DNA of 64,000 nucleotides from UBA1275 sp002323515 (GTDB lineage: Bacteria; Bacteroidota; Rhodothermia; Balneolales; Balneolaceae): NCBI GenBank assembly GCA_964007875.1, contig CAXGAH010000002.1, positions 127,442-191,441 of the forward strand, in the 5' to 3' direction. The notes under the pieces were generated by a model. That model was not told the origin of the DNA. It was given only the letters and a program-made list of their open reading frames with translations, and made no database searches. The translations under genes were made by a program, and so were the position numbers. Positions 1 to 9,100 of the stretch are shown in pieces (positions within the stretch are counted from its first letter, which is position 1; each line of letters opens with the position of its first letter).

Positions 1-10
1 AAAATATATT

Positions 11-1219
11 TCAAATAGGGCGTTCTTTCCATTTGACTTTCCTACCACTTAATTTATTCCAAATTAAACGAATTGCAAGTGCTTGAAACCAAATCACGGA
101 AAAAATATGGAGGAGCGAATACATTGGGTTCCAATCAAATAATCGGTCCAATGACAAGCGTTGAAGAGTGTATGTTAGCACACCTAATGAAGCTAACACT
201 AAAGTAGTAATATGCTCAGGGAGTGTTGAATAGTCAACCCAGTATGAAATTATTAGAATAATCACGGGTAGAATAAATACTAAAAGGTGTAACAAACCCA
301 TGACCATAAAGGTGAACATATTCGGGAAGCCTTGTAAAAAATTCTTTCCAAATCCATCCCAAACTTCATTTGCAGAATGATACATCCTACAAAAAATTGT
401 TTGTTTGCCATGATACATACCCATGTAATGATTGGATCTTTTTACCAATCGCGCTAATGCCATATCTTCAACTACGTCATTTCGGACGGCGTAATGACCA
501 CCTATATCGGAATAGGTGGCTTTGTTAAATGCAATAAACTGACCATTTGCAGCTGTGAAAAGTTCTTTAAATCTTGGAAATAGAAAGCTAGGTAGCCATT
601 TTGGTTTACGATGTAAATATGTTGCTGGAAATAACGTAAATAGCGAATAATAGACACTGGGAATGATCAATTGTTCGAAAAAGCTGAGTAATTTTTGATG
701 AGGCCAAACAGTTAAAGCATCGTAGACGTGTAATAAATGAGTAATTCTCTCCAAGGCTGTGGGGCTTAACCAGACATCTGCATCCTGAAAAACTATGAAT
801 TTAGTGGATACTTGTTCAGAGAGCTGGTGACAGGCCCAGTTTTTACCGAACCAACCTTCGGGTTTATCCTTGCCTTGAATCACCCTTATGTTCGGATATT
901 TGAGCATATATTTGTCTAGAATGGATTTCGTTCCATCGGTTGATTGATCATTTAGAATTAGTATGGAGATATTTTTCTTGGTTTGATTAAGCAACGAATC
1001 CAGAGTTTTTCTAAGGTTTTGCTCTTCGTTCCTACACGGAATACAAACACTTAGATCAGTATCACAATTATTGATGGAATTATTGGTATCTTCATCACCG
1101 AGTTGCGGAATGCAGCTAATATGTTTACGGTTTCGTAAATAATTGAGTGATGTTCCTAGGTGAAAGAGTAGGGCAAAGCTCATTAGCACCATTAATAACT
1201 GGGATAGCGTTGTTTCCAT
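11..1219 (-). CDS. Family 2 glycosyltransferase, membrane-bound, CrtQ/CruC-like
   Basis: This 402-residue protein probably transfers a sugar to a lipid acceptor at the cytoplasmic membrane. An N-terminal membrane segment (about 5-25) is followed by a GT-A domain with the nucleotide-sugar start around 56-72, an NDQSTDG turn near 90-96 and the metal-binding DAD at 146-148. The GWFGKNWA motif at 132-139 is typical of the CrtQ/HpnB-type branch. Two or three hydrophobic segments close the C-terminus. It diverges from a CrtC-like carotenoid hydratase with a 50-bp gap, and an acyltransferase lies just beyond. That context suggests glycosylation of a hydroxylated carotenoid, as CruC does in green sulfur bacteria. 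The family call is firm; the substrate is inferred. Confidence 0.8.
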   Translation of the reverse strand: METTLSQLLMVLMSFALLFHLGTSLNYLRNRKHISCIPQLGDEDTNNSINNCDTDLSVCIPCRNEEQNLRKTLDSLLNQTKKNISILILNDQSTDGTKSILDKYMLKYPNIRVIQGKDKPEGWFGKNWACHQLSEQVSTKFIVFQDADVWLSPTALERITHLLHVYDALTVWPHQKLLSFFEQLIIPSVYYSLFTLFPATYLHRKPKWLPSFLFPRFKELFTAANGQFIAFNKATYSDIGGHYAVRNDVVEDMALARLVKRSNHYMGMYHGKQTIFCRMYHSANEVWDGFGKNFLQGFPNMFTFMVMGLLHLLVFILPVIILIISYWVDYSTLPEHITTLVLASLGVLTYTLQRLSLDRLFDWNPMYSLLHIFSVIWFQALAIRLIWNKLSGRKVKWKERPI

Positions 1220-1269
1220 AATGGAAGGTAACGAACTCTTATATAAACCACCTACAGTACTAACCTAAG
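1220..1269. promoter_or_regulatory. Shared divergent promoter region of the carotenoid genes
   Basis: Only 50 bp separate the start codons of the divergent glycosyltransferase and CrtC-like genes, so their promoters must overlap or face each other here. The gap holds the 8-bp palindrome TTATATAA. No -10/-35 pair or operator could be assigned with confidence. Confidence 0.35.
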
Positions 1270-2406
1270 ATGTATATACGTTCTAAGCTATCATCTGAAT
1301 TACCTCATAAAAAAGAAATTCCTGAGAGTTATGAGTGGTGGTATTTTGATGCAATGTCCGCAGATAAAAAATGGGCTATAGTGATTATTTTTTATGAAGG
1401 AAATCCTTTTTCTCCAGCTTATATCAAAGCACAAGAAGAAGCGAGTAGTTCAGACACTCATTTATCCAGAGACTCCCTTGAAACAAAGGACATTGCGAGC
1501 TCATTCCCTGCAATAAGCGTCTCAGTGTATAACACTACAAAAACAGAATATTATAGTTTTTTGGAGTATGCACCCAATAGGCTATGCTCTCAAAGTGAAC
1601 CATTTTCAATATCTTTAGGCAGTAATATTTTTGAACGTAGGGTGTTGGATGAAAAAATAGAGTATGAGATTATACTCAACCAGGTGCTGGATTCTGGTTA
1701 TCAGCTAAGAGGAAGGATAAAGTTTGTGCATGAGCCTATTAAAATGCAAAAAGCTACCGATTTTAGCTCTCTGTTAGAGGAACCTGAGCAAATAAATTTT
1801 CAACATGCCTGGAATTTAATACAACCAAGGGCAGGAGTTATGGGGAATATATTGCTCGATGGACGATCCGATATGTATAACATAGCCTTTAATGGCTTGG
1901 GTTATCACGATCACAATGTGGGCTTTGAGCCATTAAAAGACAGTTTTGAGGATTGGTATTGGGGACGGGTTCATTTCACTGACTATACCTTAGTATATTA
2001 TATTATGAATACTAGGGAAGGGGTGGACAAAAAAGCTTGGTTGTTTCCAGTTGAAGATGATAGTCCAGAACTTAGTATTCGAAATATTGAACTCATGGAT
2101 AAGGCACCCAATCGGCATGGATTACAAGTATTTCGGCGTATAATGATGGAAGGTCCTGGGGTAGAATGTGAGGTACTAACCAATCAAACGATTGACGATG
2201 GCCCCTTTTATCAGCGATATTTTAGTGAGGCAACTCTTATTACAGGTGAGACTAAGAGAAATCAACGGGGAATCTCGGAGTACATAATGCCAGAACGTAT
2301 ATATGACCGAAAGTATTGGTGGATGATTAACATGCGCCTAAGATATTTGTCTACAAAAGCCCACTGGGTGCAAAAATCACGCTTTCTCTACTCAAGAACT
2401 TGGTGA
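1270..2406 (+). CDS. crtC: Carotenoid 1,2-hydratase (CrtC / hydroxyneurosporene synthase family)
   Basis: CrtC-family enzymes add water across the terminal double bond of acyclic carotene ends, giving a tertiary hydroxyl that can later be glycosylated. The 378-residue protein shows the family's N-terminal ESYEWWYFDA signature (about 19-28), a central NFQHAWNLIQPRAGVMGN block (around 176-193) and the conserved GYHDHNVGFEP segment (near 211-221). Length fits the family. There is no clear signal peptide. The flanking glycosyltransferase and acyltransferase support a role in making an acylated carotenoid glycoside. The whole family is lipocalin-like and includes other hydrolase-type proteins (AttH-like), so the exact reaction is not proven. 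Confidence 0.75.
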   Translation: MYIRSKLSSELPHKKEIPESYEWWYFDAMSADKKWAIVIIFYEGNPFSPAYIKAQEEASSSDTHLSRDSLETKDIASSFPAISVSVYNTTKTEYYSFLEYAPNRLCSQSEPFSISLGSNIFERRVLDEKIEYEIILNQVLDSGYQLRGRIKFVHEPIKMQKATDFSSLLEEPEQINFQHAWNLIQPRAGVMGNILLDGRSDMYNIAFNGLGYHDHNVGFEPLKDSFEDWYWGRVHFTDYTLVYYIMNTREGVDKKAWLFPVEDDSPELSIRNIELMDKAPNRHGLQVFRRIMMEGPGVECEVLTNQTIDDGPFYQRYFSEATLITGETKRNQRGISEYIMPERIYDRKYWWMINMRLRYLSTKAHWVQKSRFLYSRTW

Positions 2407-2468
2407 TAACCTAAATAGTACTAGTAATTTATAGTTAGTTAAATTGTTAAAAAAATTATACTTAGAGA

Positions 2469-3086
2469 TCAATTAGTACCGTGAAGATGCCTTTTCATTA
2501 GTGCTAACTTTCTTTCGAGATGTGCAGTAGGATTTTCATCAGCCTTAAGCACTGAGCAAATATGGATGTGTAAATTGGGTTTGGATGACTTTGAATAATC
2601 GATATAAATAGCTATTGGTACAAGGTCGGCGGTACTGGCTTGGTTTCGTAACCATGATAGACCTCGTTTAAACTCTAAGGGCCCTGAATGAACGGGAACT
2701 ATTTCACCCTCTGGAAATAGATAGATGGAAGCATTGGGTTTTTGGAGATGATTCAATGCATATCGGAGACTGTAAATAGAGCTGCTAGGCTGATCTAAGT
2801 CAACAGAAAATACTCCTATTTTTGTGAAAAACGGATGTTTTTTTAGCTGTCTAATATCCATCATCCCGCGAGACTTCTGTCCAAAAAAACGGCGGTTAAG
2901 ATAATGAGGTAATAGGGCATCCCACCAATAATTATGGTTTAAATAATAAAGTGTAGATGTATGTTTAGATGGGCAGTATTCTACTTCGATATGCACCTCT
3001 TTAAATCGGCGTTTCAGCAAATAAGCCGTTACGTAGTAGAAAAACCACGAATAGAAGGGATGTTCTTTGGCAGGGATAAAGTTCAC
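2469..3086 (-). CDS. Lysophospholipid-type acyltransferase (PlsC fold), CruD-like by context
   Basis: The 205-residue protein carries the acyltransferase catalytic H-x4-D motif (H51, D56 in NHNYWWD) and the FPEG substrate-binding block at 124-127, so it should transfer an acyl chain to a hydroxyl group at the inner face of the membrane. It is shorter than typical PlsC (about 240) and lacks an obvious N-terminal membrane anchor. It converges on crtC with a 62-bp gap. In Chlorobaculum, CruD of this superfamily acylates the carotenoid glucoside; the neighbours here make that the preferred guess. Phospholipid synthesis is the alternative. Confidence 0.7.
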   Translation of the reverse strand: MNFIPAKEHPFYSWFFYYVTAYLLKRRFKEVHIEVEYCPSKHTSTLYYLNHNYWWDALLPHYLNRRFFGQKSRGMMDIRQLKKHPFFTKIGVFSVDLDQPSSSIYSLRYALNHLQKPNASIYLFPEGEIVPVHSGPLEFKRGLSWLRNQASTADLVPIAIYIDYSKSSKPNLHIHICSVLKADENPTAHLERKLALMKRHLHGTN

Positions 3087-3118
3087 AAGAAAGAGTATTT
3101 TTTATCTAAACTAATAAA

Positions 3119-3789
3119 ATGAATACCAAATTAGTGAAAAATCGTCCAAAGCCATACCGAGTTATTACTGATAATATAGTTGGAAAGTATGCAGAAGAAC
3201 ATTCTACTGCTTAAAGTGAATTTATTACAAAGCTGATCCAGGGTTCTGATGAAGAACTTGACTACATTGGTATGCTTAGTGAACCATTAGTAGGGAATTT
3301 ATTGCAAATCTTAGTTCAACTATCAGGAGCTAAAAATTGCTTAGAATTGGAACCTTTACAGGGTATAACGCTATTAAAATGGCCGAAATTATAGCGGCAG
3401 GTGGACAAATTGATACGATTGAGATGAATATCCAATATCAAAAAATTGCTCAAGAGAATTTTCAAAAGTATGGATTTGATGACAGAATCCAACTTATTAA
3501 AGCCAATGCAAGAGAAGAAATAACTAAGTTAAACAAGATCTATGACCTTATATACCTACATGCAGATAAACTCTATGATCAATATTATTACGATAATTGC
3601 ATCCCTATTTTGAAAAGTGGAGGAATCCTGCTAGCCGATAATGTGCTTTGGGTTGCTCAAGTGTTAACTTCCGAAGATCCTAAATCTCAAGTCTTAAATG
3701 CGTTTAATAAGCAACTCAAAATAGATAATTGTGTTAGCCAAGTACTGCTTCCTTTACGAGATGGTTGTACCATCGTAAGAAAGAATTAG
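3119..3789 (+). pseudogene. Decayed SAM-dependent O-methyltransferase (family 3, CCoAOMT-like)
   Basis: An ATG opens a reading frame that gives an O-methyltransferase N-terminus but hits TAA at 3212-3214 after 31 codons. The same frame then continues through SEFITKLIQGSDEELDYIG to CLEL near 3347. There the expected glycine loop (ELGTFTGYNAIKMAE) is found only in the next frame, consistent with loss of one G at about 3347-3351. The remainder runs to 3789 with family motifs such as DLIYLHADK and GGILLADNVLW. Joined, the protein would be about 222 residues, normal for the family. Two independent lesions argue for real decay rather than one sequencing error. A shortened protein from a TTG at 3337 would lack part of the SAM fold. 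Confidence 0.75.
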
Positions 3790-3797
3790 CACTGTAT

Positions 3798-3938
3798 TTA
3801 GCCCGTTGTGTTGCTCGGGCAAGTTTGTATACCAAATAAGGTGAAAAGTGGGTAAAAGCTTATAAGGATGGTTAATACAAAAATAGAGGCAAGAGAAAGT
3901 AAAACTATACCCAATGTGCCACTAATTACTCCTGTCAA
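3798..3938 (-). other. Possible remnant of a membrane-protein gene (46-codon ORF)
   Basis: On the minus strand a short open frame starting at TTG (or CTG at 3947) encodes a very hydrophobic run, including GTLGIVLLSLASIFVLTILI, and ends after FGIQTCPSNTTG. The composition is that of a membrane helix with a short tail, unlike random AT-rich DNA. No upstream ATG or longer frame exists. It could be the C-terminal remnant of a degraded gene next to the decayed methyltransferase, or a chance ORF. Confidence 0.2.
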
Positions 3939-4072
3939 GTAATACAGCTACATTTAGCCAACTTATGTTCTACTTAATCGATTGATGTTATTCATATTTT
4001 TTTAGTAAGAATGGTATTAGCTCTGGATAAGCAGAATCTCTAAATGTAAAATTCTGAGGGAATAGGTTGTTG

Positions 4073-4154
4073 TACCAAAGGTGGGAATCGAACCCACACT
4101 CCCGAAGGAACACGATTTTGAGTCGTGCGCGTCTACCAGTTCCACCACTTTGGC
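4073..4154 (-). tRNA. tRNA-Leu (CAA)
   Basis: Read on the minus strand, the 7-bp acceptor stem GCCAAAG pairs with CTTTGGT (one G-U). The anticodon stem CACGA/TCGTG closes the loop CTCAAAA, giving anticodon CAA. A long variable arm and the T-arm GGTTCGAATCC follow, as expected for a class II tRNA. The discriminator is A, and CCA is not encoded. It decodes UUG. Confidence 0.93.
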
Positions 4155-4170
4155 TTTAGCAAGTAAAATA

Positions 4171-4198
4171 AGAGCATTCTATTTAAAATAATAGCTCT
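4171..4198 (-). terminator. Candidate terminator at the end of galE
   Basis: On the minus strand AGAGCTATT and AATGCTCT form an 8-bp stem with one bulged base and an 11-base AT-rich loop, followed by a T-rich stretch (TTATTTTA). The stem overlaps the galE stop codon and lies just upstream of the tRNA-Leu gene on the same strand, so it could separate the two units. The long loop makes this moderate evidence only. Confidence 0.35.
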
Positions 4199-5207
4199 AT
4201 TTGTAGCCATTTGGGTTTTCATTTTGCCACTTCCAGCTATCCTTACACATCTCCACAATACCCTTTTCAGCTATCCAGTTTAATTCTCGCTTAGCTTTTG
4301 AAGAATCTGCAAAACAAGTAGCTACATCACCGGGTCTACGCGCACTAATTTTGTAGGGAATAGGTTGACCAGTTGCTTGTTGGAATGCCTGAACCAATTC
4401 TAATACACTGGTGCCATTTCCAGTTCCAAGATTATACACATGGGATCCGGCTAAATCAATTAAAGCATCTAAGGCTTTTACATGTCCCATCGCTAAGTCA
4501 ACGACATGAATGTAATCACGTACCCCAGTACCGTCAACAGTATCGTAATCATTACCAAAAATAGAGAGTTTTTCTCTACGGCCAGCAGCTACTTGGGTTA
4601 TGTAAGGCATTAAGTTATTGGGGATTCCTTGCGGGTCCTCTCCAATTCTTCCTGAAGCATGCGCACCTACCGGATTAAAGTACCGTAACAAAGCCACTGA
4701 AGCTCCATCAAAGGTGGTAATCCAATCATTTAATATATACTCAATAAATAATTTGGTTCTGCCGTAAGGATTGGTTGCAGATAATGACGCAGTTTCGGGT
4801 ATTGGGTTGGATTTTGCTAATCCATACACGGTCGCTGATGAACTAAAAACGAGATGTTTAACAGAAAACGCTTGCATAAGCTTACAAAGTACAAGTGTGG
4901 ACCTAATATTATTATCATAGTATCTAAGGGGTTGTTCCACCGATTCACCCACTGCTTTAAGTCCAGCAAAGTGAATGACCGCCTCTATAAAGTGCTCTGA
5001 AAATACTTTTTTTATCTCAGCTTCATTAATTAGGTCAATGGCATAGAAGGGGATATTTTTACCTGTTAGTTCTTCCACTTGCTTTAAAGACTCAATATGT
5101 GAGTTAACTAGGTTGTCTACTACCACTACCTTATGGCCTTGGTTTAGTAGCTCTATGCAGGTATGACTTCCTATATATCCGGCTCCACCGGTAACTAAAA
5201 TGGTCAT
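4197..5207 (-). CDS. galE: UDP-glucose 4-epimerase
   Basis: GalE interconverts UDP-glucose and UDP-galactose in the cytoplasm for Leloir metabolism and surface polysaccharides. The 336-residue protein has the NAD-binding GGAGYIG at 7-13, the SSSATVYG block with the catalytic Ser/Thr near 131-138, and the YxxxK pair Y148/K152. Length and order match bacterial extended SDR epimerases. Its ATG overlaps the stop of the upstream unknown gene (ATGA), so it is translated in one operon with that gene and a hotdog thioesterase. Confidence 0.95.
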   Translation of the reverse strand: MTILVTGGAGYIGSHTCIELLNQGHKVVVVDNLVNSHIESLKQVEELTGKNIPFYAIDLINEAEIKKVFSEHFIEAVIHFAGLKAVGESVEQPLRYYDNNIRSTLVLCKLMQAFSVKHLVFSSSATVYGLAKSNPIPETASLSATNPYGRTKLFIEYILNDWITTFDGASVALLRYFNPVGAHASGRIGEDPQGIPNNLMPYITQVAAGRREKLSIFGNDYDTVDGTGVRDYIHVVDLAMGHVKALDALIDLAGSHVYNLGTGNGTSVLELVQAFQQATGQPIPYKISARRPGDVATCFADSSKAKRELNWIAEKGIVEMCKDSWKWQNENPNGYK

Positions 5208-5737
5208 TCTTTCGGGTTGATGGTTACCGTTATTAGTTTACTCATTGAATTAAAGTACGCACGTTTCTCAGTAAATGAAAAACCATTACTGTAGAGGCAA
5301 ATTCGATAATTTCCCAAGTTTATTAGTAGCTGTAGTGGTTCCTGTTGGTATTCTCCAAATATCCCAACATTACGAGCTATGTTTTGTTTTATCCCAAATT
5401 TCAATAGCCACCACATGGGTAAAAACGGAATGGGTTTGTAATAGCTTATACCTTCTTTTAATTCAAGGGAAACTATATCATTCCAAGCTAACATGATTCC
5501 ATACTGTCTATTGGATTTATTGAACAGCACAAAAATACCATTTTCATAGCGCTGAATAGTAGCTTTGGCATCCTCAGGAATATCCGTCGAAAGGGTGTTG
5601 GGAAGAGTTAAATCTTCTATGAAATAACCCCCTGATCCGGTAACAGTTAGCAATTTTCCGGGTTCTTTGAACGGATTCCCTAGATAAGCTTGAACAATAT
5701 CTAGGTCATTTAACTCTTTTTCGGAACAATACTGCAT
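5204..5737 (-). CDS. Hypothetical protein, 177 aa
   Basis: I do not recognise a family. There is no signal peptide. The protein is mixed alpha/beta with one hydrophobic patch around 100-115 (YKPIPFLPMWWLLKFGIK) that could be a membrane-contacting loop. The start is tightly set: the upstream thioesterase stop and this ATG share a base (TAATG), and this gene's end overlaps galE by 4 bases. Such double coupling supports a real gene that is co-expressed with both neighbours. Confidence 0.65.
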   Translation of the reverse strand: MQYCSEKELNDLDIVQAYLGNPFKEPGKLLTVTGSGGYFIEDLTLPNTLSTDIPEDAKATIQRYENGIFVLFNKSNRQYGIMLAWNDIVSLELKEGISYYKPIPFLPMWWLLKFGIKQNIARNVGIFGEYQQEPLQLLINLGNYRICLYSNGFSFTEKRAYFNSMSKLITVTINPKE

Positions 5738-6105
5738 TATTCTACAGGTTCTGTAATGCCATGTGCCTTTGGCCGACCATGTTCATCAACATGAACAAAC
5801 ACTATTTTTTCAATTGTGATAATCGTTTTTTCACTGAATTTGGTTCGAACCTCACACCGAACGGTGATGGAAGTAGTTCCAAAATTTACTGTTTCCATCC
5901 CAATTTGAATCACATCGCCCAATTCCCCAGAGTGAACAAAATTTATCTCAGATATATATTTAGTGACAATGTTTTTTTTACCCAGCTGGCATGCAACAAA
6001 AATAGCGGCTTCTTCATCTATCCAACTTAAGACCGCTCCACCGAACAAAGTGCCATTGTTATTCAAGTCTTGAGGTTTAATTATTTTTCTACTATAAAAT
6101 TGCAT
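5737..6105 (-). CDS. Acyl-CoA thioesterase, hotdog fold (YciA/BFIT type)
   Basis: Hotdog thioesterases of this type hydrolyse acyl-CoA to free acid and CoA. The 122-residue protein has the LNNNGTLFGGAVLSWIDEEAA segment with the family's N-x-x-G-T-x-F-G-G and catalytic D30/E31, then a beta-sheet-rich second half (TTSITVRCEVRTKF). Length matches a single-domain YciA-like enzyme. It is the first gene of a three-gene minus-strand unit ending in galE. Chain-length preference cannot be read from the sequence. Confidence 0.85.
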   Translation of the reverse strand: MQFYSRKIIKPQDLNNNGTLFGGAVLSWIDEEAAIFVACQLGKKNIVTKYISEINFVHSGELGDVIQIGMETVNFGTTSITVRCEVRTKFSEKTIITIEKIVFVHVDEHGRPKAHGITEPVE

Positions 6106-6198
6106 AAAAAAATATATTTTGTTATATAATAAAGAGTAAATAAGTGCAAACTCAAATTACGTGAAAATGCGTTATAAAACCCATTTCTTTTAGCATTT

Positions 6199-9100
6199 AT
6201 GCTCAAATACATTGAATCTGCGAATCCATATGAGCTTATAGATTATCTCATTGAGGCCTATCCTGTTAGCGATCGTCCTTTTCTTGCACCATGGATTGTG
6301 GTTCCAAACAGAGAATTCCAAGAGTGGATAGATCGTGAGATTGCTAAGAAAGTGGGTAGTAGTCCTCATTTCAATTTTGTCTTCCCTATTGAGTTTATTT
6401 GGAAATTATATCGGCTTATCGAGCCAGATTTACCCAAAAAATTACCCACTGACCTGCATGCTCTTAGTTTTAAAATTTTTGAACTACTCGCCAATAATGA
6501 ACAGGTGAAATCATTGTTTGGCGAATTCCAAGATCATTCGCACCGTTTTGCATTGGCAGTTCAACTTGCAGATGTATTTGATCAATACATTAATGTCCGA
6601 CCTCATATGCTTTTTGAGTGGGAAGATTCCGTTTCCGATTCAGACTTTGGTATTGACTACGTATCCGATGCAACAATACATTCTGTTACCCAAACAAATT
6701 TCTATCCGAATGCATCTCCAAATGCCCAAATCCCTGATATTTCAGATGGGAAAAAAACTCAGAAATTCATTGGTTCGCCAAAAAGATTAGAAGGGTACAT
6801 TCAGTTTCAAAAAAAACTTTGGCAGTCCTTGAACAGCGTATTTGATCGAGGTCATATCCTTAAATGGTCAAGAATACAGATTTATAAAAATTGGTTGAAA
6901 CAGCTAATAAACCCTGATATAGAGAAAAAACTACCAGCTGATATTTTCTTTGTTGGGGAAAGAGATTGGAATCGCTTGTTAGTGGAGAGTGTAAAGCTAA
7001 TTAGCCGACATACGAATGTACACGTGGTGAATTATCCTGAATTAGAAAACGATATTTCCCCTAAAACTGAAAAGGACTTGAATAGAATGCCATCCGAGCC
7101 AAAACAAATAGGGTTTAGTTTTGGGGCAGAACAGAATTTCATCTCGCATTTAGCTGAAAAATGGAGGGAAAACGGTAAATTTTCTCTTTATTTGCATGCA
7201 TTAAGGAGGAACAGTATGGCCTCCCAAACAGCTAATATTGTGCCTAAAGATCATTGGTTCAAATTGTCTAAAATACTATCTATACCTGGTTCAATACACG
7301 CTTGTCATTCCATAAAAAGAGAGGTAGAAGTATTAAAAGATGATTTATTGCATTTCCTAAATACATCTGAAGCAATCGATTTGAGTGAAATCGGCATTTT
7401 GGTTCCCGATGTTGAAGCTTATTCGCCTATTATTAAACAGGTGTTTGCCCAAGAACCCATCATACCTGTGTACCTGTATGATGGGCAAGAACGTCCACTT
7501 CAAGATAGTTTTTTAGCCTTGCTAGATTTGGCGTATAACGATTGTAAAATGAGTGATTTGATGGACGTACTCACCGATCCTAACATCATGGAAAGTTATG
7601 GATTCGATGAATCCGAATTGGGTACGATTAGGGATTGGATAGTCAGTGACAACATACATTTTGGACTAGTTAATTCTCATAAGTACTGTTTATCGAATGC
7701 CTTAACGTCATGGTGGAGAGGTTATTTTGTAGAACACCGAAGTTTTACACATCAACCCGAAATCTCTCCCTCTAAAAGAGTAAAAAATTCCGATCAATTG
7801 TCTACTCTTTCCAAGCTACAAATACTTTACGATGAGATGCTAGATTTAGTTGTTTCACCAGAAGCCGAACGGCTTAACATGGAGTGGTTAGCGATCTTAC
7901 AAGAACATTTTGTTCGGATATTTAAGGATAGCGCCGGCTCAAATCCTCGCGGATACAATTGGGTAATTCACTGGTTTGAACAACTTTCAGAGGAACTAAC
8001 TTATGCGTCGACCTCTGTTAGCTATGCGGTATTTATGGGCTGGTTCCGTAATGTACTTGTGCAAAAGCAGGATCATTCATCATCTTTTGGAACCGGTGTG
8101 TTAGTGAGTAGTTATATCCCAAACCGACTATTGCCATTTTCGTATACAGCCATGCTGGGCTTAAATGAACGTGAATTTCCTGGTAATCCGCAGCGTCCTG
8201 TTTTTGACCTCATCCATCAGCAGCCTTTAGAGGGAGAACGGCAGCGGAAAAAAGACACATCTCGCTTATTCATAGAGCGGTTGGCTCTCACTAAATCTCA
8301 ATATTTCTTAAGCTATATTGGCAGGGATGCACACACTAATTCTGAGAAAAATCCCTCCCCACTCATTACCCAGTTACGCTATCTTCACAAAGGGGTTAAA
8401 TCTACTCAAAAAGGGAAAACTATTTCCCAGGATAGCAGTAACAAAGCCGCTTTAACTTTTCATGAACATCGCTTACATGCCTTTGCTAAACCGTATTTTA
8501 GCCAGAAAGAGGAAAAAAATTCATTTAATAAAGAGCATTATCAGCAATGTTGTTCACTATATGGTGATTTAGAATCCTCTAAACATACTTTTTTTGTGGA
8601 TACTACCTTAGTATTAAATGGCTCGAGCAGTGCTATAACCGCTACAATGGAGTCTGAAAGTCAAGGGCAATCAAAGATTGACCTAGATGATTTGATACGG
8701 TTTTACACGCATCCAACTAGGTTTTACCTTGAAACGACATTGCATTTGCAAGATTCTTACGCTCCCTTGGTCGTTCAGGATTATGAGAGTTATACTGTGG
8801 AGGGTTTGGACAAGTATGAAGTTAAGCTTCATATTTGGGAGGCTTTGGAGGAAGGGGTAGGGTCCAAAAAGTGTTATGAGTATCTACGGAGCATTAAAGT
8901 AGTACCCCCACATTCAACCTATTACCCGGTCTTTGAAGAATTATTTGATCAACTTCAGCAATTTTATTCACAGGTTAAAGTTAGCATTCAAGGCTTAGAA
9001 TTGAGGTCTTTAGCCTTAAGCACTTATACCCATAGTTTGGAAGGCCAACTACCGATTTTAAGCAGTGGTGAATTCAAGGAATACCGATTGGGTAGGCTTC

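Noticed and set aside
4073..4154. tRNA-Leu as an integration site for a mobile element, given the pseudogene next to it.
   Set aside because: No integrase, no direct repeat of the tRNA 3' end and no phage or plasmid genes nearby.
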